Shown in pieces: positions 1 to 11,526 of a stretch of DNA of 64,000 nt (position 1 is the first letter of the stretch; every line of letters begins with the position of its first letter). The position numbers and the translations under genes are program-made. The DNA is taken from assembly GCA_030789695.1 (NCBI GenBank), contig CM061142.1, forward strand, positions 799,791,610-799,855,609. Direction: 5' to 3'. Source of the DNA: Scilla litardierei (lineage: Eukaryota > Streptophyta > Magnoliopsida > Asparagales > Asparagaceae). The notes below the pieces were generated by a model, which saw nothing but the letters and a program-made list of their open reading frames with translations, ran no database searches and was not told where the DNA came from.

Positions 1-391
1 TATTTTAACCAATTGCAGCAACTCCCGTCAGTTTTCTCCCTATTTTTTAATTACAATTAATTAATTAGTGGACCCCACATCAAACTTTCCCAAAGAACTT
101 TCTCAACAAAAGAAACACACAAATACAAGAAAGCTGTGTGGAGCCCACATACAATTCTCAAACCAACTTTCCAACCCGTGGACCCCACACCAAGATTTAC
201 TATTCACAACAGTAAATCCCAACTCATTCTCACCCAAAGAAACATGCCCTTGATTCCTTTTTGTTTCTTTTAGTTAGTTTGGTGTGGTGATTTTGGTAAA
301 TTTAAAATTTTAAGAGCTTTAAAAAGAAGGCCAGCTTCCCTCGAACTTTTCTCTTGGTTAACCATCCTGCATCCCATCCATGTGCATTATT
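1..391. other. Left flank of the nested element, no gene seen
   Basis: AT-rich non-coding sequence outside element A. It contains short imperfect repeats of the type GTGGACCCCAC (about 69-80, 140-152 and 179-190). No long ORF, LTR edge or RNA gene is visible. It continues at 54996 on the other side of element A. If the candidate exon at 55015 is real, this stretch would be intron or gene-flanking sequence, but nothing here proves it. Confidence 0.5.
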
Positions 392-396
392 AGACA

Positions 397-1247
397 TGTT
401 TCGGGGTGTTTTCTCACCACTGATTTGTTGACTGGAGGGCTGGAGGTCAACGTGCTCGTGGCGATCACGTGTGGCCTCCAGGAGCGGGATTCGGCTCGTT
501 CGGCTTCGGTGAAGAGCGTGTGGGTCCGCGCGACGTCGTGTCGAAGGGAATCCTCTGCAAGGCGACGGCCTCCGTAGGCGTGTAGACGAACAGGCTCGGA
601 GGCGAGCGCTTTCGGCTGCGGGCTAACTGGGCGCCGAAGGGTAGCCTCGGCGCGGCTGAATCTGCTTGACCTGAATAGACGAGAAAGCTCGTTAGGGGAT
701 CAGACATTGGTTCCGACCAAGTCCTCTCCGATGCCTAAGTCAGAACGGATCTGATGGATACTCGGTGGGATCGGTATGGCTCATGGGGAGGCCGATACGC
801 GAGTCCTAGGGCCGAGCTATGGAAGAAAGATATAAGGTGGAAGACAAGGTCGTGTAAGAGGAATACCTCAGTGTTTTGGGTATCCAGGAAGTGATCCTCT
901 CACATGTTGCTCTTCGAGTCGCTTAATAGGAGTCTTCCACAGCCATGTCTCCTCAACGTCCCCCACTTCCGCCCCAACGATCCGCCACTTTGATGGCGCC
1001 TTCATGGGTCTTGAAGGTGGGCGTAATGGGGCCCCTTAATGGTGATTAAGGGGGGGGGGGCGCTTTAAGGGGAGCGGTTAACTCCTGCTGACGTAGGCCA
1101 ATGCTGGCGCCCGATTCGGTCCGAGGCCGGCCCGACTCCAAGTCTTCGTGGAGGCCTCGTCGCTTGGCCCGTTCTTCTTCAGGGCCGCTGGCTTGCGACA
1201 CGGGCCTGGGCCGCTCGGTTTCGGCCCATCCTAGGAGGGTCGTATCA
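397..1247 (-). repeat. 3' LTR of element A
   Basis: This 851-bp copy matches 54143-54990 along its length. On the minus strand it begins TGATACGACC and ends CCGAAACA, the usual TG...CA ends. It lies at the left of the window because the element reads on the minus strand. ORFs in it on either strand are not conserved and are not taken as genes. Confidence 0.93.
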
Positions 1248-1261
1248 ATTTCCCCCTTCGC
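1248..1261 (-). other. Polypurine tract of element A
   Basis: On the minus strand the bases directly before the 3' LTR read GCGAAGGGGGAAAT. This is the expected primer site for plus-strand DNA synthesis and fixes the orientation of A as minus. Confidence 0.85.
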
Positions 1262-1478
1262 TCGGGCCGTTCGAATTCTGACGGTTCGGTTCGAGCGATG
1301 TGATCCGTGTGGATTTGACAGGTGTGTTAGTCGAGGCAGCGGCATTGAATGGAAGTCATCATGACGCTACCTGATTGGACTTCTCCCGCCCTTGGGATCG
1401 GAATTCGAACTGTCGCCGGTTGCTGGATGTCGCCATGCATCCTCCTTCGAACGGCCTGGATTCTGAGAATGTCTCTTG

Positions 1479-1486
1479 TATAAAAT
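1479..1486 (+). promoter_or_regulatory. TATA box of the antisense gene in element A
   Basis: TATAAAAT lies in a GC-rich context about 150 bp upstream of the ATG at 1633, on the strand opposite to A's gag. Position and sequence fit a plant core promoter for the antisense ORF. This is inferred from sequence alone. Confidence 0.5.
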
Positions 1487-1632
1487 CGCCGCCCTTTCAG
1501 ATTTTTTCGTTTGCGCTTTCTAATCTGATCTCGTTCCTCCGAGTGCTAATGAATTCCCCTCGTGGCCTTTCCTCTTCCGATCCTTTTCAAGGTAATCTCC
1601 TTCTTTTTCTTTGGCTTTATTCGGTTTGTTCC

Positions 1633-3135
1633 ATGGCTGCATTGAGGATAGGAAGTTCCGCTCATGGGTATGGTGATCCTCCGGCTTCTGGTTCTGGTAA
1701 CCCTCTGGCTCCTCGACCGGCCCTTGACAAAGGGAAAGGTCTGTTGTTTGAGGATCTGGCTCGTCGAGATGATGCCCACGCGACGGAGGAGTTCAATCTT
1801 CCTCCGATGATTCTCGGGTCATCGTTCATCGTCCCATATTCCATGGCTGAGCAGATCAGGACAAAGTACCTTTGCCACCCGTATGACGTTCAGATTCCCT
1901 TCGCCGACAAAAGGATTTGCTTCCCAAGGAGCCGCGAGGTTAGCGTGTATGTTAAGATGTTCCATATGAGGCTATGTTTCTCCATCCACCCTTTCGTCAT
2001 CCAGGTCCTGGATTTTTTGGTGGTGGCTCTGTGTCAGCTGACCCCTTACTCGATCATGGCATTGGTTGGATTCATCATGATCTGCCATGTGCACAAGTTG
2101 GAGCCGACCATGCCCCTCTTCTTCTACTATTTTCGGGTTCAGACGATTGGCCAGGGATCGTGGCAGCACATCCACGCCCGGGTGGGGAGGGAGTGTCTGC
2201 TGGGTCTGTCCCGCTCGGTTGGCGACTAGAGTAGGGACTATGTCTTTGTCGCCTTTTCGGAAGACGCCGTGATTATAACCGGTTAGGGGAGCATGTGTCA
2301 ATACAACTTGACACTGTCCCTTTCCGAGGCCGATCAGGCCGCGGTCGGGCTCTTGTTGTCATTGCCGCTGGTGGAGTGGTCGGTCTGGCCTTTGCTGGAC
2401 GACCTCCTCCTCAAGAATGTCATGTGGTCCCCCGGTAGGCGTTTTCTTCTTTCCACCGTTCCCTTTTGCTTATCCTGATCTTCTTTCCTTATGCAGAGAT
2501 GGCGAGCCGGGAGTTCAGTCGTGACGTCCACGAGCTCATTCGCCGGGGGCCAATAGCGGGCGCGGAAACCCTTCTGGCCACGCACATCGACGCACGGTGG
2601 AGGAAGAGATCCGCGCGGCCGACGTCATGGTGGAGCCGATGGTCGTCCCCACGCCACTGCCCCAAGTCGTCGTTGATTCCCCCGCAGCGGGAAATTTGAT
2701 CAGTGATAACCCTGATCCCACCCATGCTGAGGGGGGCACCGGGGGCGCCGGTCAGTCCTCCCGAACACTGGCCATGAACCGTGGGGGAGAACGAAAGCGC
2801 CCCCCTTCGGAGTCTAGGGGGATCAAAAAGAAGAGGAAGAAGAAGGTGGGGGAGGGCAGGCCCTCGGCGGTGCCTGACCCGTCGATCAACTCAGGGGAGA
2901 CCCACCCGCTGGCGGAGGTGGCCACCTCTGCCAGCCAAGCTTAGCAGTCATCGATCGATGCGAGAGGCGCCATGTCCATGTTTGAGGCTGGCCCGGAGGC
3001 CCCGCCCGGAGAGTCGGTCTTCATCGATCGAGAAGTGGTCGTCCAGCTGGCGCAGGGTTCCGTCCTCCCGAGGGACCACTCCTTTTTGGATAGGATCCGC
3101 TCTGATCGCTCTTCGTTTTGCGGCGGCCGTTGCTT
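1633..3135 (+). pseudogene. Antisense ORF of element A, 5' part (Transposase_28-like, putative gypsy-type transposon protein)
   Basis: The ATG at 1633 opens a frame to a stop at 2227-2229. Around residues 110-175 it has the pattern of the plant putative gypsy-type transposon family: a pair of hydrophobic helices with an IHPFV..VLDF core, then CQLTPYS, then a short aromatic stretch. Similarity resumes past the stop (VFVAFSED), so the stop looks like decay. A candidate intron runs from GTAGGC near 2436 to TATGCAG near 2496, followed by a segment ending in a lysine/arginine-rich stretch (KKKRKKK near 2830-2850). At least one frameshift (about 2595) and a stop (2942) follow. Element B then cuts the gene at 3136-3140 and it resumes at 41791. 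Family function is unknown; it is not a demonstrated transposase. Confidence 0.65.
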
Positions 3136-3140
3136 ATCCC

Positions 3141-3179
3141 TGTTGGATCCTGTGGATGGCAAACAACACTAGAAGGGGG
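3141..3179 (-). repeat. Left LTR of element B, piece 1
   Basis: The first 39 bp match the start of the right LTR at 40029 (TGTTGGATCCTGTGGATGG). The copy stops in a run of G where element C is inserted; the run is duplicated as TSD GGGGG (3175-3179 and 10248-10252). It continues at 10248. Confidence 0.93.
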
Positions 3180-4899
3180 TGTAGTGCCCTGTATAGCTAC
3201 TGCACATGTACTAGAGGGGGGTGAATAGCACTTTTAAATAATAGGGAGAGTTATTCCTAATTATCGTGCAATTAACAAACAACAATGCGGAATAACACCG
3301 ATCAACAAGAATAAATGCAAACGCAAACAAATGGTTTAATGGGTTCGGATCCACCCAAGTCTCCCCGACTTGTTCCCGGTGATCCTACGTCCCAACCACC
3401 CGGATCCCCTCCGGATACTTGAGTTAGAAACCCCAACTCAAGATTTCCAATATGCCCACTTGCGAAAACCTCGCAAGTGCAATCGACCTACAATCGATAT
3501 CCGTGATTCCCACAACCCGGGATCACGCAAACTCTCACAACCGAGAGTATACAATTCAAATATAACTGAAATGAAATGCTTACCAACAAAATAACTATGC
3601 CTTGAGATTTCATACCAAATTAGGGCAAAGAGGATTTTGATGGAGGAAGATGACACCAAACCCTAGCTTCAAGAAGATGACCAGCAATGGAAGCCTAGGG
3701 TGGAGATGGTGACCTAGAATCAAGCTTCTAGCTTGAATGGCTCACAATGGAGAGAATCTCTCTTGAGGATTTAGGGCTCAAGAACTTGAGGGAGAGATTC
3801 TTGTGAGAAGAGAGAGCTTGGAAATAGAGTTGATTGCTCTTCTCTTTTGATCTGAAAATATCTCCAATATATTGCCTAACCCCTTCAAGAAATGAATCAG
3901 GATTCTATTTAAAGGGGCAAGGAAAAACGAGTTCAAAAAGATCCCAACGGCTCTATTCTGAACCAGACTAGTCGGTCAAAGAAGGATCACTGACCGACTA
4001 GTTCATCAACTAGTCGGTCGGTGATACAACGTAGACCGACTAACGGTTGAACAGCCAAAAGGTCGAAGTACAGGAGATGACAACTAGTCGGTCTAAGAAG
4101 ACTTGCCGACCGACTAGTTTCACAACTAGTCGGTCGGTGAATGATCTTTGACCGACTAACGTCGAAATAGAATAGGTTGACTTCAGGATGACTTAGTCGG
4201 TTTAAGAACACATGCTGACCGACTAGTTTCTCAACTAGTCGGTCGGTAAACGTTCTTTGACCGACTAACTCGAAACAGTAGCTCAGGCTGAAAATGACTG
4301 TACACAACTAGTCGGTCTAAGAAGGATAGCTGACCGACTAAATCGTCATCTAGTCGGTCGGTGACTCTTCTTTGACCGACTAACTGTAGTCATAGAAAGA
4401 GCTGAAAGATAGAAGGCAAACTAGTCGGTCTAAGTAGAGTTGCCGACCGACTAGATCGTCATCTAGTCGGTTGGTGACCCTTCTTAAATCAACTAACATG
4501 CACAAGAAGCCGAGGGAAGAAGCGATAGGCTTCGGGAAAGTTTCTAATGGCTTCTATGATAATCCTAGCTCTAATATATGAGCGAAATGAAGATTATAAA
4601 GTAAGTCCTACTCAAGGCTTAACATTCTAATCTATGAAGCTAGAAGACTATAAAATAAACCTTACGAGCCGTCTTCAAAGCTTCAATCTTCATTCCTGTT
4701 GACTTCAATAAAACTCCTTGAGCTTCAACGAAGCTCCAGGCACACGATCACGCGTATAGAGAAGTCTTGAGACGTCGCTTTTGATGTTCGTATTCTTTTG
4801 GCGACGATCTCCATATTTGCGCTCACAAATTGTTAGTTCATGATATATTTATGTTTGCTCATCATCCAAAACCAAATCCGGGGAGTCCAATACTCAACA
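3180..4899 (-). repeat. 3' LTR of element C
   Basis: It starts TGTAGTGCCC and ends AATACTCAACA on the plus strand and matches 8527-10247. It is followed at 4900 by TTCTCCCCCTTTTT, a PPT on the minus strand. Confidence 0.95.
3966..4497. repeat. 112-bp tandem palindromic array in C's left LTR
   Basis: Five units of about 112 bp start near 3968, 4083, 4195, 4307 and 4421. Each holds four alternating copies of the motif ACTAGTCGGTC and its reverse complement GACCGACTAGT, so the array can fold into repeated hairpins. Similar arrays occur in the other LTR of C, in both LTRs of D and once inside D. Palindromic LTR repeats are a published feature of Sireviruses, probably regulatory. Confidence 0.9.
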
Positions 4900-6169
4900 T
4901 TCTCCCCCTTTTTGGTGATGACAAACCAGCATAAATAATAATCAAAAATAATGAACTAAATGGAATATACTTACTCCCCCTGCATTGATGACACATTAGT
5001 TCCACATGAAATAATAAGCACATACATCAAGCAGACGAGCAAAGATAAAATTCAAATCCAATATTTGAAATTTAGGATTTGAAATCCATTTTTATATCTT
5101 AACTCCCCCTGAATCTAACATATCAAATTAGATTCATGGTGTAAATTATCATTTAGCACATGTCATTATTATATCTCTCCCCCTTTGGCATAATCCAAAA
5201 AGAGCGGGAGGAAGCCAATGACAAGTAATCATGGCCAAATAATTCATTAAGCATGGGAGTTTAAGAATACGACCACGTTTCATATGACACCAAAATGAAA
5301 TTCGAATAAAATCAAAGCGTGTCAATGAGACCATAGTCGAAAATCGAAAACTTAAATCATCAAAATATCAAATGTAAATTCACTTATTGATGAAGTGAAT
5401 TTACTCTCCAATATCAACATTTATAGCTATTTTAATGCATGGAAAACAATTCTATGTTTTCATACAACTAAAGCTATTGAATCAACATAAATCATCGAGC
5501 GACGAAATCAATATCAGATACATACATAAAATGTGCACAAAGGAATGATCCATCAGAAGAGTGGTGCACATCATAGAATATCAAATGACACAATATCGAT
5601 CGAAAACGAACATACAGTAAAAACACATCAAAACTAAGTGAAGTGTGCGATGAGAAGTGACAAGGTGATAAAAGTAATACGAAAATCATCATAATAACTT
5701 TTAAAAACATGTCATGCCAAAAATAGATATGAATTTCAAAGCATTTATGGCATTCACAATTCTATCATGCTAGGAGAAACAAAATGATACCAATGTAAAG
5801 AAATCGATTTTAACCAAGCATGCATTCAACCCTCATGGATACCAAATGTAATATCATACTTACAACAGTAAGCTCCCCCTACATTGGTGCATTACCTAAG
5901 CACCATCAACTCCGTTTGAATGAGAGTCTTCGCAAATCGAGGAGTTGGTAGGGTTGGTATCCCACGGTGGATTGAACCTAGAAAACTTCATTTTGGTATC
6001 CAAAAAATCCTTTTGGATCCAATGGGTTAGACAACAAATTTGAAATACGAAATAAAAATTATTGTTACCCATAAATTAATATAATCAAAATCAATTTTAT
6101 AAACACATGCCTTGGTACCCATAACATGATCATAAACTCATGGTACCAAGCATTGAAGGGTTAAAGGAA
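4900..6169 (-). other. 3' non-coding region of element C with several polypurine tracts
   Basis: C-rich tracts on the plus strand, which are PPTs for this minus-strand element, occur at 4900 (directly at the LTR), about 4975, 5102, 5177 and 5872, each containing CTCCCCCT. The first several hundred bases align with the region next to D's 3' LTR (from 13254). No coding sequence is visible; pol and the extra ORF of D are missing here. Confidence 0.75.
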
Positions 6170-8485
6170 CTAACCCTTCGGAAACCAAGTCCAAGAGGAA
6201 CTTGACTTCCCAACATAATCATCATTCAAAATAACATCATTAATATAGGATTTCACATAAACGTTCATAGCATCATCGCTAGTGTTCTTGGGGCCCCAAA
6301 TAGTGTACATTTTGGGAATCCTCTTCCTAATGGTTGCATGCACAAAAGTTTGATTTCTATGTGGTGCATATGGCCTAGGAGCATGAGATCTAGCAATAGT
6401 ATGATGATGTGTGTATGCATGAGGATGATTATGAGAGTAGGCATGCACATGTGGATGAGATGTTTGAACATAAGCATTAGGATGTGCATGAGCATGATTA
6501 CGTGCATGTGGGTGTCTCATATGAGTGTTTGCACGTGCTCGTGGGTGCGGAGTATAAAAATCATCATTAATATTTGCATGCACCGGTGGAGTAGGATGTG
6601 TGTTCCTACGTGGCATAGCATGTGAGTATAAAAATGCATGACCCCTCTTTGGAGGTCCACCCAAAGTGGGTTTCTTTCCAATCGGGGGTGTGTACGAAGT
6701 GGAAACACTATTGGTAGGAGAACTACCAATGGGGTGTTTGCTCCCACTCGTCGAGGCGTCGGAAGTAGGCCTAACAAAGGTTGTAGACGATTTGGATGAG
6801 TCTCCCATCTTATACCCCAAGCCAATGTGGTGTTTGACCGGAAGTAAGTCATTTAGGATATTATCCAAATGGCCCTTACCTTTATTGAAATCATTGATAC
6901 GGCCTAACGTGCACTCATACTTCTCTTTGAGAGAATGCAAAGAAGCATCCAAAGTGGATACTTGCGATGTGAGTACATAAACACGTGATTTGAGATTCTT
7001 ATTCTCAATACTCAAAGTTGAGTTTTGAGACGTCAAATCCGCTATCACATGTTCATCCGAATCCTCAACAAGAACATGCTCAAGTTGAGATTTGAGGGAC
7101 TTCACCTCATTTCTCAACAATCCATTATGAGTAAGCAAACTTGCTTTCTCATTGGCGAGTGTCTCAACAATGGTGTCGTTGTTGGTGATGGTAGACTTAG
7201 GAGAGGTTTGGAGGCTAACAAGTTCATCTTTGGTCTTATTATATCTATCTACTAATTTAGTAAATTTAGATCAAATTTCTTGGTTTGCTAACCTCATTTC
7301 ATCAATAGTAGGTTCTCCGCTTCCATCCTCGCTACCATCCTCGCTTTCATCCTCGCTTTCATCGAATGAGGACTTTCGAACTTTTGCCTCATTAGCCATG
7401 AAGCAAAGTTTTGCTTTCTCCACTCTTCCATCATCCGACTCTCCACTTGAGGAATCCTCTTCGGAGTCGGTGAATGTGCCAACAAGTCCTTTCTTGTACT
7501 TTCTCGACTTGTCGTACTTCGATGCTTTCCCTTTCTCCTTGTGTTTGTAGAGAGGACAATCCGGTTTGATGTGTCCTGGCTTGTTGCATTTATAACACAC
7601 GGGAGTAGAAGAATTAGTCGAACTAACTTTAGATTTATTCAAAGATATACCTTCTCGGAGGAATCGATCGAACTTCCTTGCCATACGGGCAATGGATTCC
7701 ATGTCCAATTCGTCTTCCGATTCTTCATCATCGGTATATGGAGCGGCCTTGAAGGCAATCGTCTTTTTCTTTGGCTCATCTTGCTTCAAGTACGCTTTCA
7801 TCTTTTCCTTCATTCGGATCTTACTATCCTTGCGTACCTCGTAAGACAACAATGTACCCATTAGTTGTATGACGGTATATTTATTCATGTCGTTACCTTC
7901 CTCGATGGCGAAGGTACGCTTTTCCCAATATGATGGAAGACCGTCGATAATCTTCGCAACTTTCTCCTTTTGGGTATAGACCTTCCCAAGAGCTTCCAAG
8001 TCGTTTGATATATCCACGAAGCGAGCGTAATATTCCTTCATGGTTTCGCCCTGCTCCATATGGAACAACTCAAATTCTTTATTAGCAACGACGAGTTTAG
8101 AATCTTTTACCGTACTCGATCCTTCGAGCAATATGAGGAGTTGGTTCCATATTTGATATGCACTCTTACATGTGCATATCTTGTTGAAGTCCTCGGGCTC
8201 CAACGCACAATTCAAGGCATTCATTGCCTTGGCATTGGCTACTTCCGCGGCGACCTCCGCGGGAGTCTACTTCGCAAAATCTTCTTCGGAAGGCTCGACA
8301 TACTCCGTCATGGTGGCTCTCCATAGTGAAGCGCTCCGGAGGAAAATTTGCATCCGGCATTTCCAGTACCCGTAATTGGTACCGTTGAAGTGTGGATGCC
8401 TGACGGAGGATAGTCCTTCCATGACTGAAGAAGCTCCATCGCGGTTCTTGAAGACGTTGTAGTCGTTGTTCGTCATAGCTCTCAA
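6170..8485 (-). pseudogene. Gag polyprotein of element C (UBN2-type copia gag)
   Basis: Reading from 8485 downward: the N-terminal conserved patch FNGTNYGYWKCRM, the UBN2-type gag core (KSAYQIWNQL, YYARFVDISNDLEALG, KIIDGLPSYWEKR), a CX2CX4HX4C zinc knuckle (CYKCNKPGHIKPDC) and an acidic serine-rich stretch. A coiled-coil segment (NLKSRVYVLTSQVSTLDASL) and a long His/Pro/Ala-rich tail ending SSWTWFPKG follow. Two in-frame stops interrupt it, at 8267-8269 and 7271-7273. Both stand where D has tryptophan, so both are single G-to-A changes. In D a similar tail is followed by protease and the rest of pol; here the coding simply ends. The product would be a capsid/nucleocapsid-like protein acting in virus-like particles. 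Confidence 0.85.
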
Positions 8486-8511
8486 CTTTGGCTATGTGTA
8501 GCTTTGAACTT

Positions 8512-8524
8512 GGCTCTGATACCA
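8512..8524 (-). other. Primer-binding site of element C
   Basis: The minus strand reads TGGTATCAGAGCC, the complement of the 3' end of plant initiator tRNA-Met. It lies two bases from the LTR edge at 8527. Confidence 0.92.
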
Positions 8525-8526
8525 AT

Positions 8527-10247
8527 TGTAGTGCCCTGTATAGCTACTGCACATGTACTAGAGGGGGGGTGAATAGTACTTTTAAATAATAGGGAGAGTT
8601 ATTCCTAATTATCGTGCAATTAACAAACAACAATGCGGAATAACAACGATCAACAAGAATAAATGCAAACGCAAACAAATGGTTTAATGGGTTCGGATCC
8701 ACCCAAGTCTCCCCGACTTGTTCCCGGTGATCCTACGTCCCAACCACCCGGATCCTCTCCGGATACTTGAGTTAGAAACCCTAACTCAAGATTTCCAATA
8801 TGCCCACTTGCGAAAACCTCGCAAGTGCAATCGACCTACAATCGATATCCGTGATTGCCACAACCCGGGATCACGCAAACTCTCACAACCGAGAGTATAC
8901 AATTCAAATATAACTGAAATGAAATGCTTACCAACAAAATACCTATGCCTTGAGATTTCTTACCAAATTAGGGCAAAGAGGATTTTGATGGAGGAAGATG
9001 GCACCAAACCCTATCTTCAAGAAGATGACCAGCAATGGAAGCCTAGGGTGGAGATGGTGACCTAGAATCAAGCTTCTAGCTTGAATGGCTCACAATGGAG
9101 AGAATCTCTCTTGAGGATTTAGGGCTCAAGAACTTGAGGGAGAGATTCTTGTGAGAAGAGAGAGCTTGGAAATAGAGTTGATTGCTCTTCTCTTTTGATC
9201 TGAAAATATCTCCAATATATTGCTTAACCCCTTCAAGAAATGAATCAGGATTCTATTTAAAGGGGCAAGGAAAAAAGAGTTCAAAAAGATCCCAACGGCT
9301 CTATTCTGAACCAGACTAGTCGGTCAAAGAAGGATCACTGACCGACTAGTTCATCAACTAGTCGGTCGGTGATACAACGTAGACCGACTAACGGTTGAAC
9401 AGCCAAAAGGTCGAAGTATAGGAGATGACAACTAGTCGGTCTAAGAAGACTTGCCGACCGACTAGTTTCACAACTAGTCGGTCGGTGAATGATCTTTGAC
9501 CGACTAACGTCGAAATAGAATAGGTTGACTTCAGGATGACTTAGTCGGTTTAAGAACACATGCTGACCGACTAGTTTCTCAACTAGTCGGTCGGTAAACG
9601 TTCTTTGACCGACTAACTCGAAACAGTAGCTCAGGCTGAAAATGACTGTACACAACTAGTCGGTCTAAGCAGGATAGCTGACCGACTAAATCGTCATCTA
9701 GTCGGTCGGTGACTCTTCTTTGACCGACTAACTGTAGTCATAGAAAGAGCTGAAAGATAGAAGGCAAACTAGTCGGTCTAAGTAGAGTTGCCGACCGACT
9801 AGATCGTCATCTAGTCGGTTGGTGACCCTTCTTAAACCAACTAACATGCACAAGAAGCCGAGGGAAGAAGCGATAGGCTTCGGGAAAGTTTCTAATGGCT
9901 TCTATGATAATCCTAGCTCTAAGATATGAGCGAAATGAAGATTATAAAGTAAGTCCTACTCAAGGCTTAACATTCTAATCTATGAAGCTAGAAGACTATA
10001 AAATAAACCTTACGAGCCGTCTTCAAAGCTTCAATCTTCATTCCTGTTGACTTCAATAAAACTCCTTGAGCTTCAACGAAGCTCCAGGCACACGATCACG
10101 CGTATAGAGAAGTCTTGAGACGTCGCTTTTGATGTTCGTATTCTTTTGGCGACGATCTCCATAACTGCGCTCACAAATTGTTAGTTCATGATATATTTAT
10201 GTTTGCTCATCATCCAAAACCAAATCCGGGGAGTCCAATACTCAACA
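8527..10247 (-). repeat. 5' LTR of element C
   Basis: This 1721-bp partner of 3180-4899 has the same ends (TGTAGTGCCC...CTCAACA). It carries the same five-unit 112-bp palindromic array at about 9311-9843. Confidence 0.95.
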
Positions 10248-11526
10248 GGGGGTTGAATAGTGTTGTATAAAATAATTTTTTTCGTTCCTAATAGAATAAC
10301 ACAAATCAAAGCCTTCTAATGTTGCCTAAGAAACCAAGTAGAGTGATCTACGCTTGGTTCTTAATCAACTCAATAAATCTTCGAAACAGATCAGAGATAA
10401 AAGTTTACTGGTAGTCGACTCCCTATGAACAGCAGTCGACTCACAGAGGGAATTTTGCACAGCTCAGATACTTAATGAAGATATATAAAACTTGCACAGA
10501 AGTATAAATACAAAACTGATCCTTGCAGCATATTGTAAGAGAGTTACAAGAATATTAAACAGAGAATAATTACAAGTTAGATAAGAAATGCTTGTAAAGA
10601 TAAACAGTCATAGATAAGCAAACGCAGACACAAGGATTTTTATCCTGGTTCCCCCCAACTTGGGTACGTCCAGTCCCCGACCAATCCGGTACGAGATTTC
10701 CACTATCTGCCTTGGCAAATACAAGCACCTAACTTCACTTGTTAGGATTTCCAACAACCTGGTCTTGACCAGGATTTCAACTGCAACACCTAGACTTGTC
10801 TAAGGTTTCCAACAACAACACCCTTACACCAAAGGGTAAACACAAAGTGAAAAACGATATCCAACTCACCACAATTGTTTGGTTGAGATTGGACTTACAC
10901 CCAAATTCTACAGCCAATAGTAATAGACAATTACGTGTATAGTGGCTTGATAGAATGAGATTCTAGATCACACAAAGATACAAAATGAAGTCTTTGTGAT
11001 CTAGATCAAATGTTTTTCAAAAATCCTTTTTAAATAAGAAACAGAGAATAAGTAATACTGATTTTGAAAACAAATAGCCAAATAAAAGAATGATCTTCAG
11101 AAAATATCGAAAGAAATTGCAAGATCAAAAGTGAAAACAAATTTGGCTAAGAGAGAATGAGAGCTGAGAACTTTAGAGCGTTTTGCATAAGAGAATTAGA
11201 TTTCAATAGTTGTTGTAATTTCTCAATGAAAATGGTCCTCTATTTATAGGAGAAATCTGAGAATTTGAATTTCAAATTCATTTGACTTTTGTCCCGAAAA
11301 TCATGGGAGAAATCAATTAAAAGATATGTCAAAACGTCAAACTTCGACAGCTGGTAGTCGACTCCCTAGGAGTGGTAGTCGACTCCCAGTGTGTTTTAAG
11401 AGATATTGATTCTCAGCTGGTAGTCGACTCCCACTCTTTGGTAGTCGACTCCCACTCTTTGGTAGTCGACTCCCAGAGGAGTTTCATCTGAACCACAGCT
11501 AGTCAATCAAGTAGTTAACTCCAGGG
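10248..11526 (-). repeat. Left LTR of element B, piece 2
   Basis: It matches the right LTR from about 40067 to 41335. It contains several copies of the palindrome-centred motif GGTAGTCGACTCCC (near 10410, 11345 and 11410-11475). A long imperfect hairpin spans 10963-11006, with arms CTAGATCACACAAAGA and TCTTTGTGATCTAG, and is also present at about 40781-40824. Element D interrupts the LTR at its right end. Confidence 0.9.

Larger units (their letters stand above)
3180..10247 (-). mobile_element. Element C: gag-only Sirevirus-type copia element
   Basis: LTRs of 1720 and 1721 bp (3180-4899 and 8527-10247) differ at roughly 18-20 sites by eye, about 1%, so this is a fairly recent insertion. TSD is GGGGG. 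The internal region of about 3.6 kb has a PBS, a gag polyprotein and a PPT-rich 3' region, but no integrase, RT or RNase H. LTRs, gag and PPT region are clearly related to element D, which has a full pol. C therefore looks like a non-autonomous partner of the D family. Its own gag carries two stop codons. Confidence 0.93.

Noticed and set aside
1101..1364. ORFs on both strands in A's LTR (also at 54847-55176)
   Set aside because: They cross the LTR edge, are not conserved between the two LTRs and have no domain. They reflect the GC-rich LTR. Only the part after 55014 is kept as a weak exon candidate.
3966..4497. CRISPR-like array
   Set aside because: Units are 112 bp with internal palindromes and no unique spacers. 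They sit inside paired LTRs of a plant retrotransposon.
6265..7550. Met/His/Ile-rich ORFs opposite and out of frame with C's gag
   Set aside because: Shadows of the His-rich gag tail and acidic region on the other strand or in other frames.
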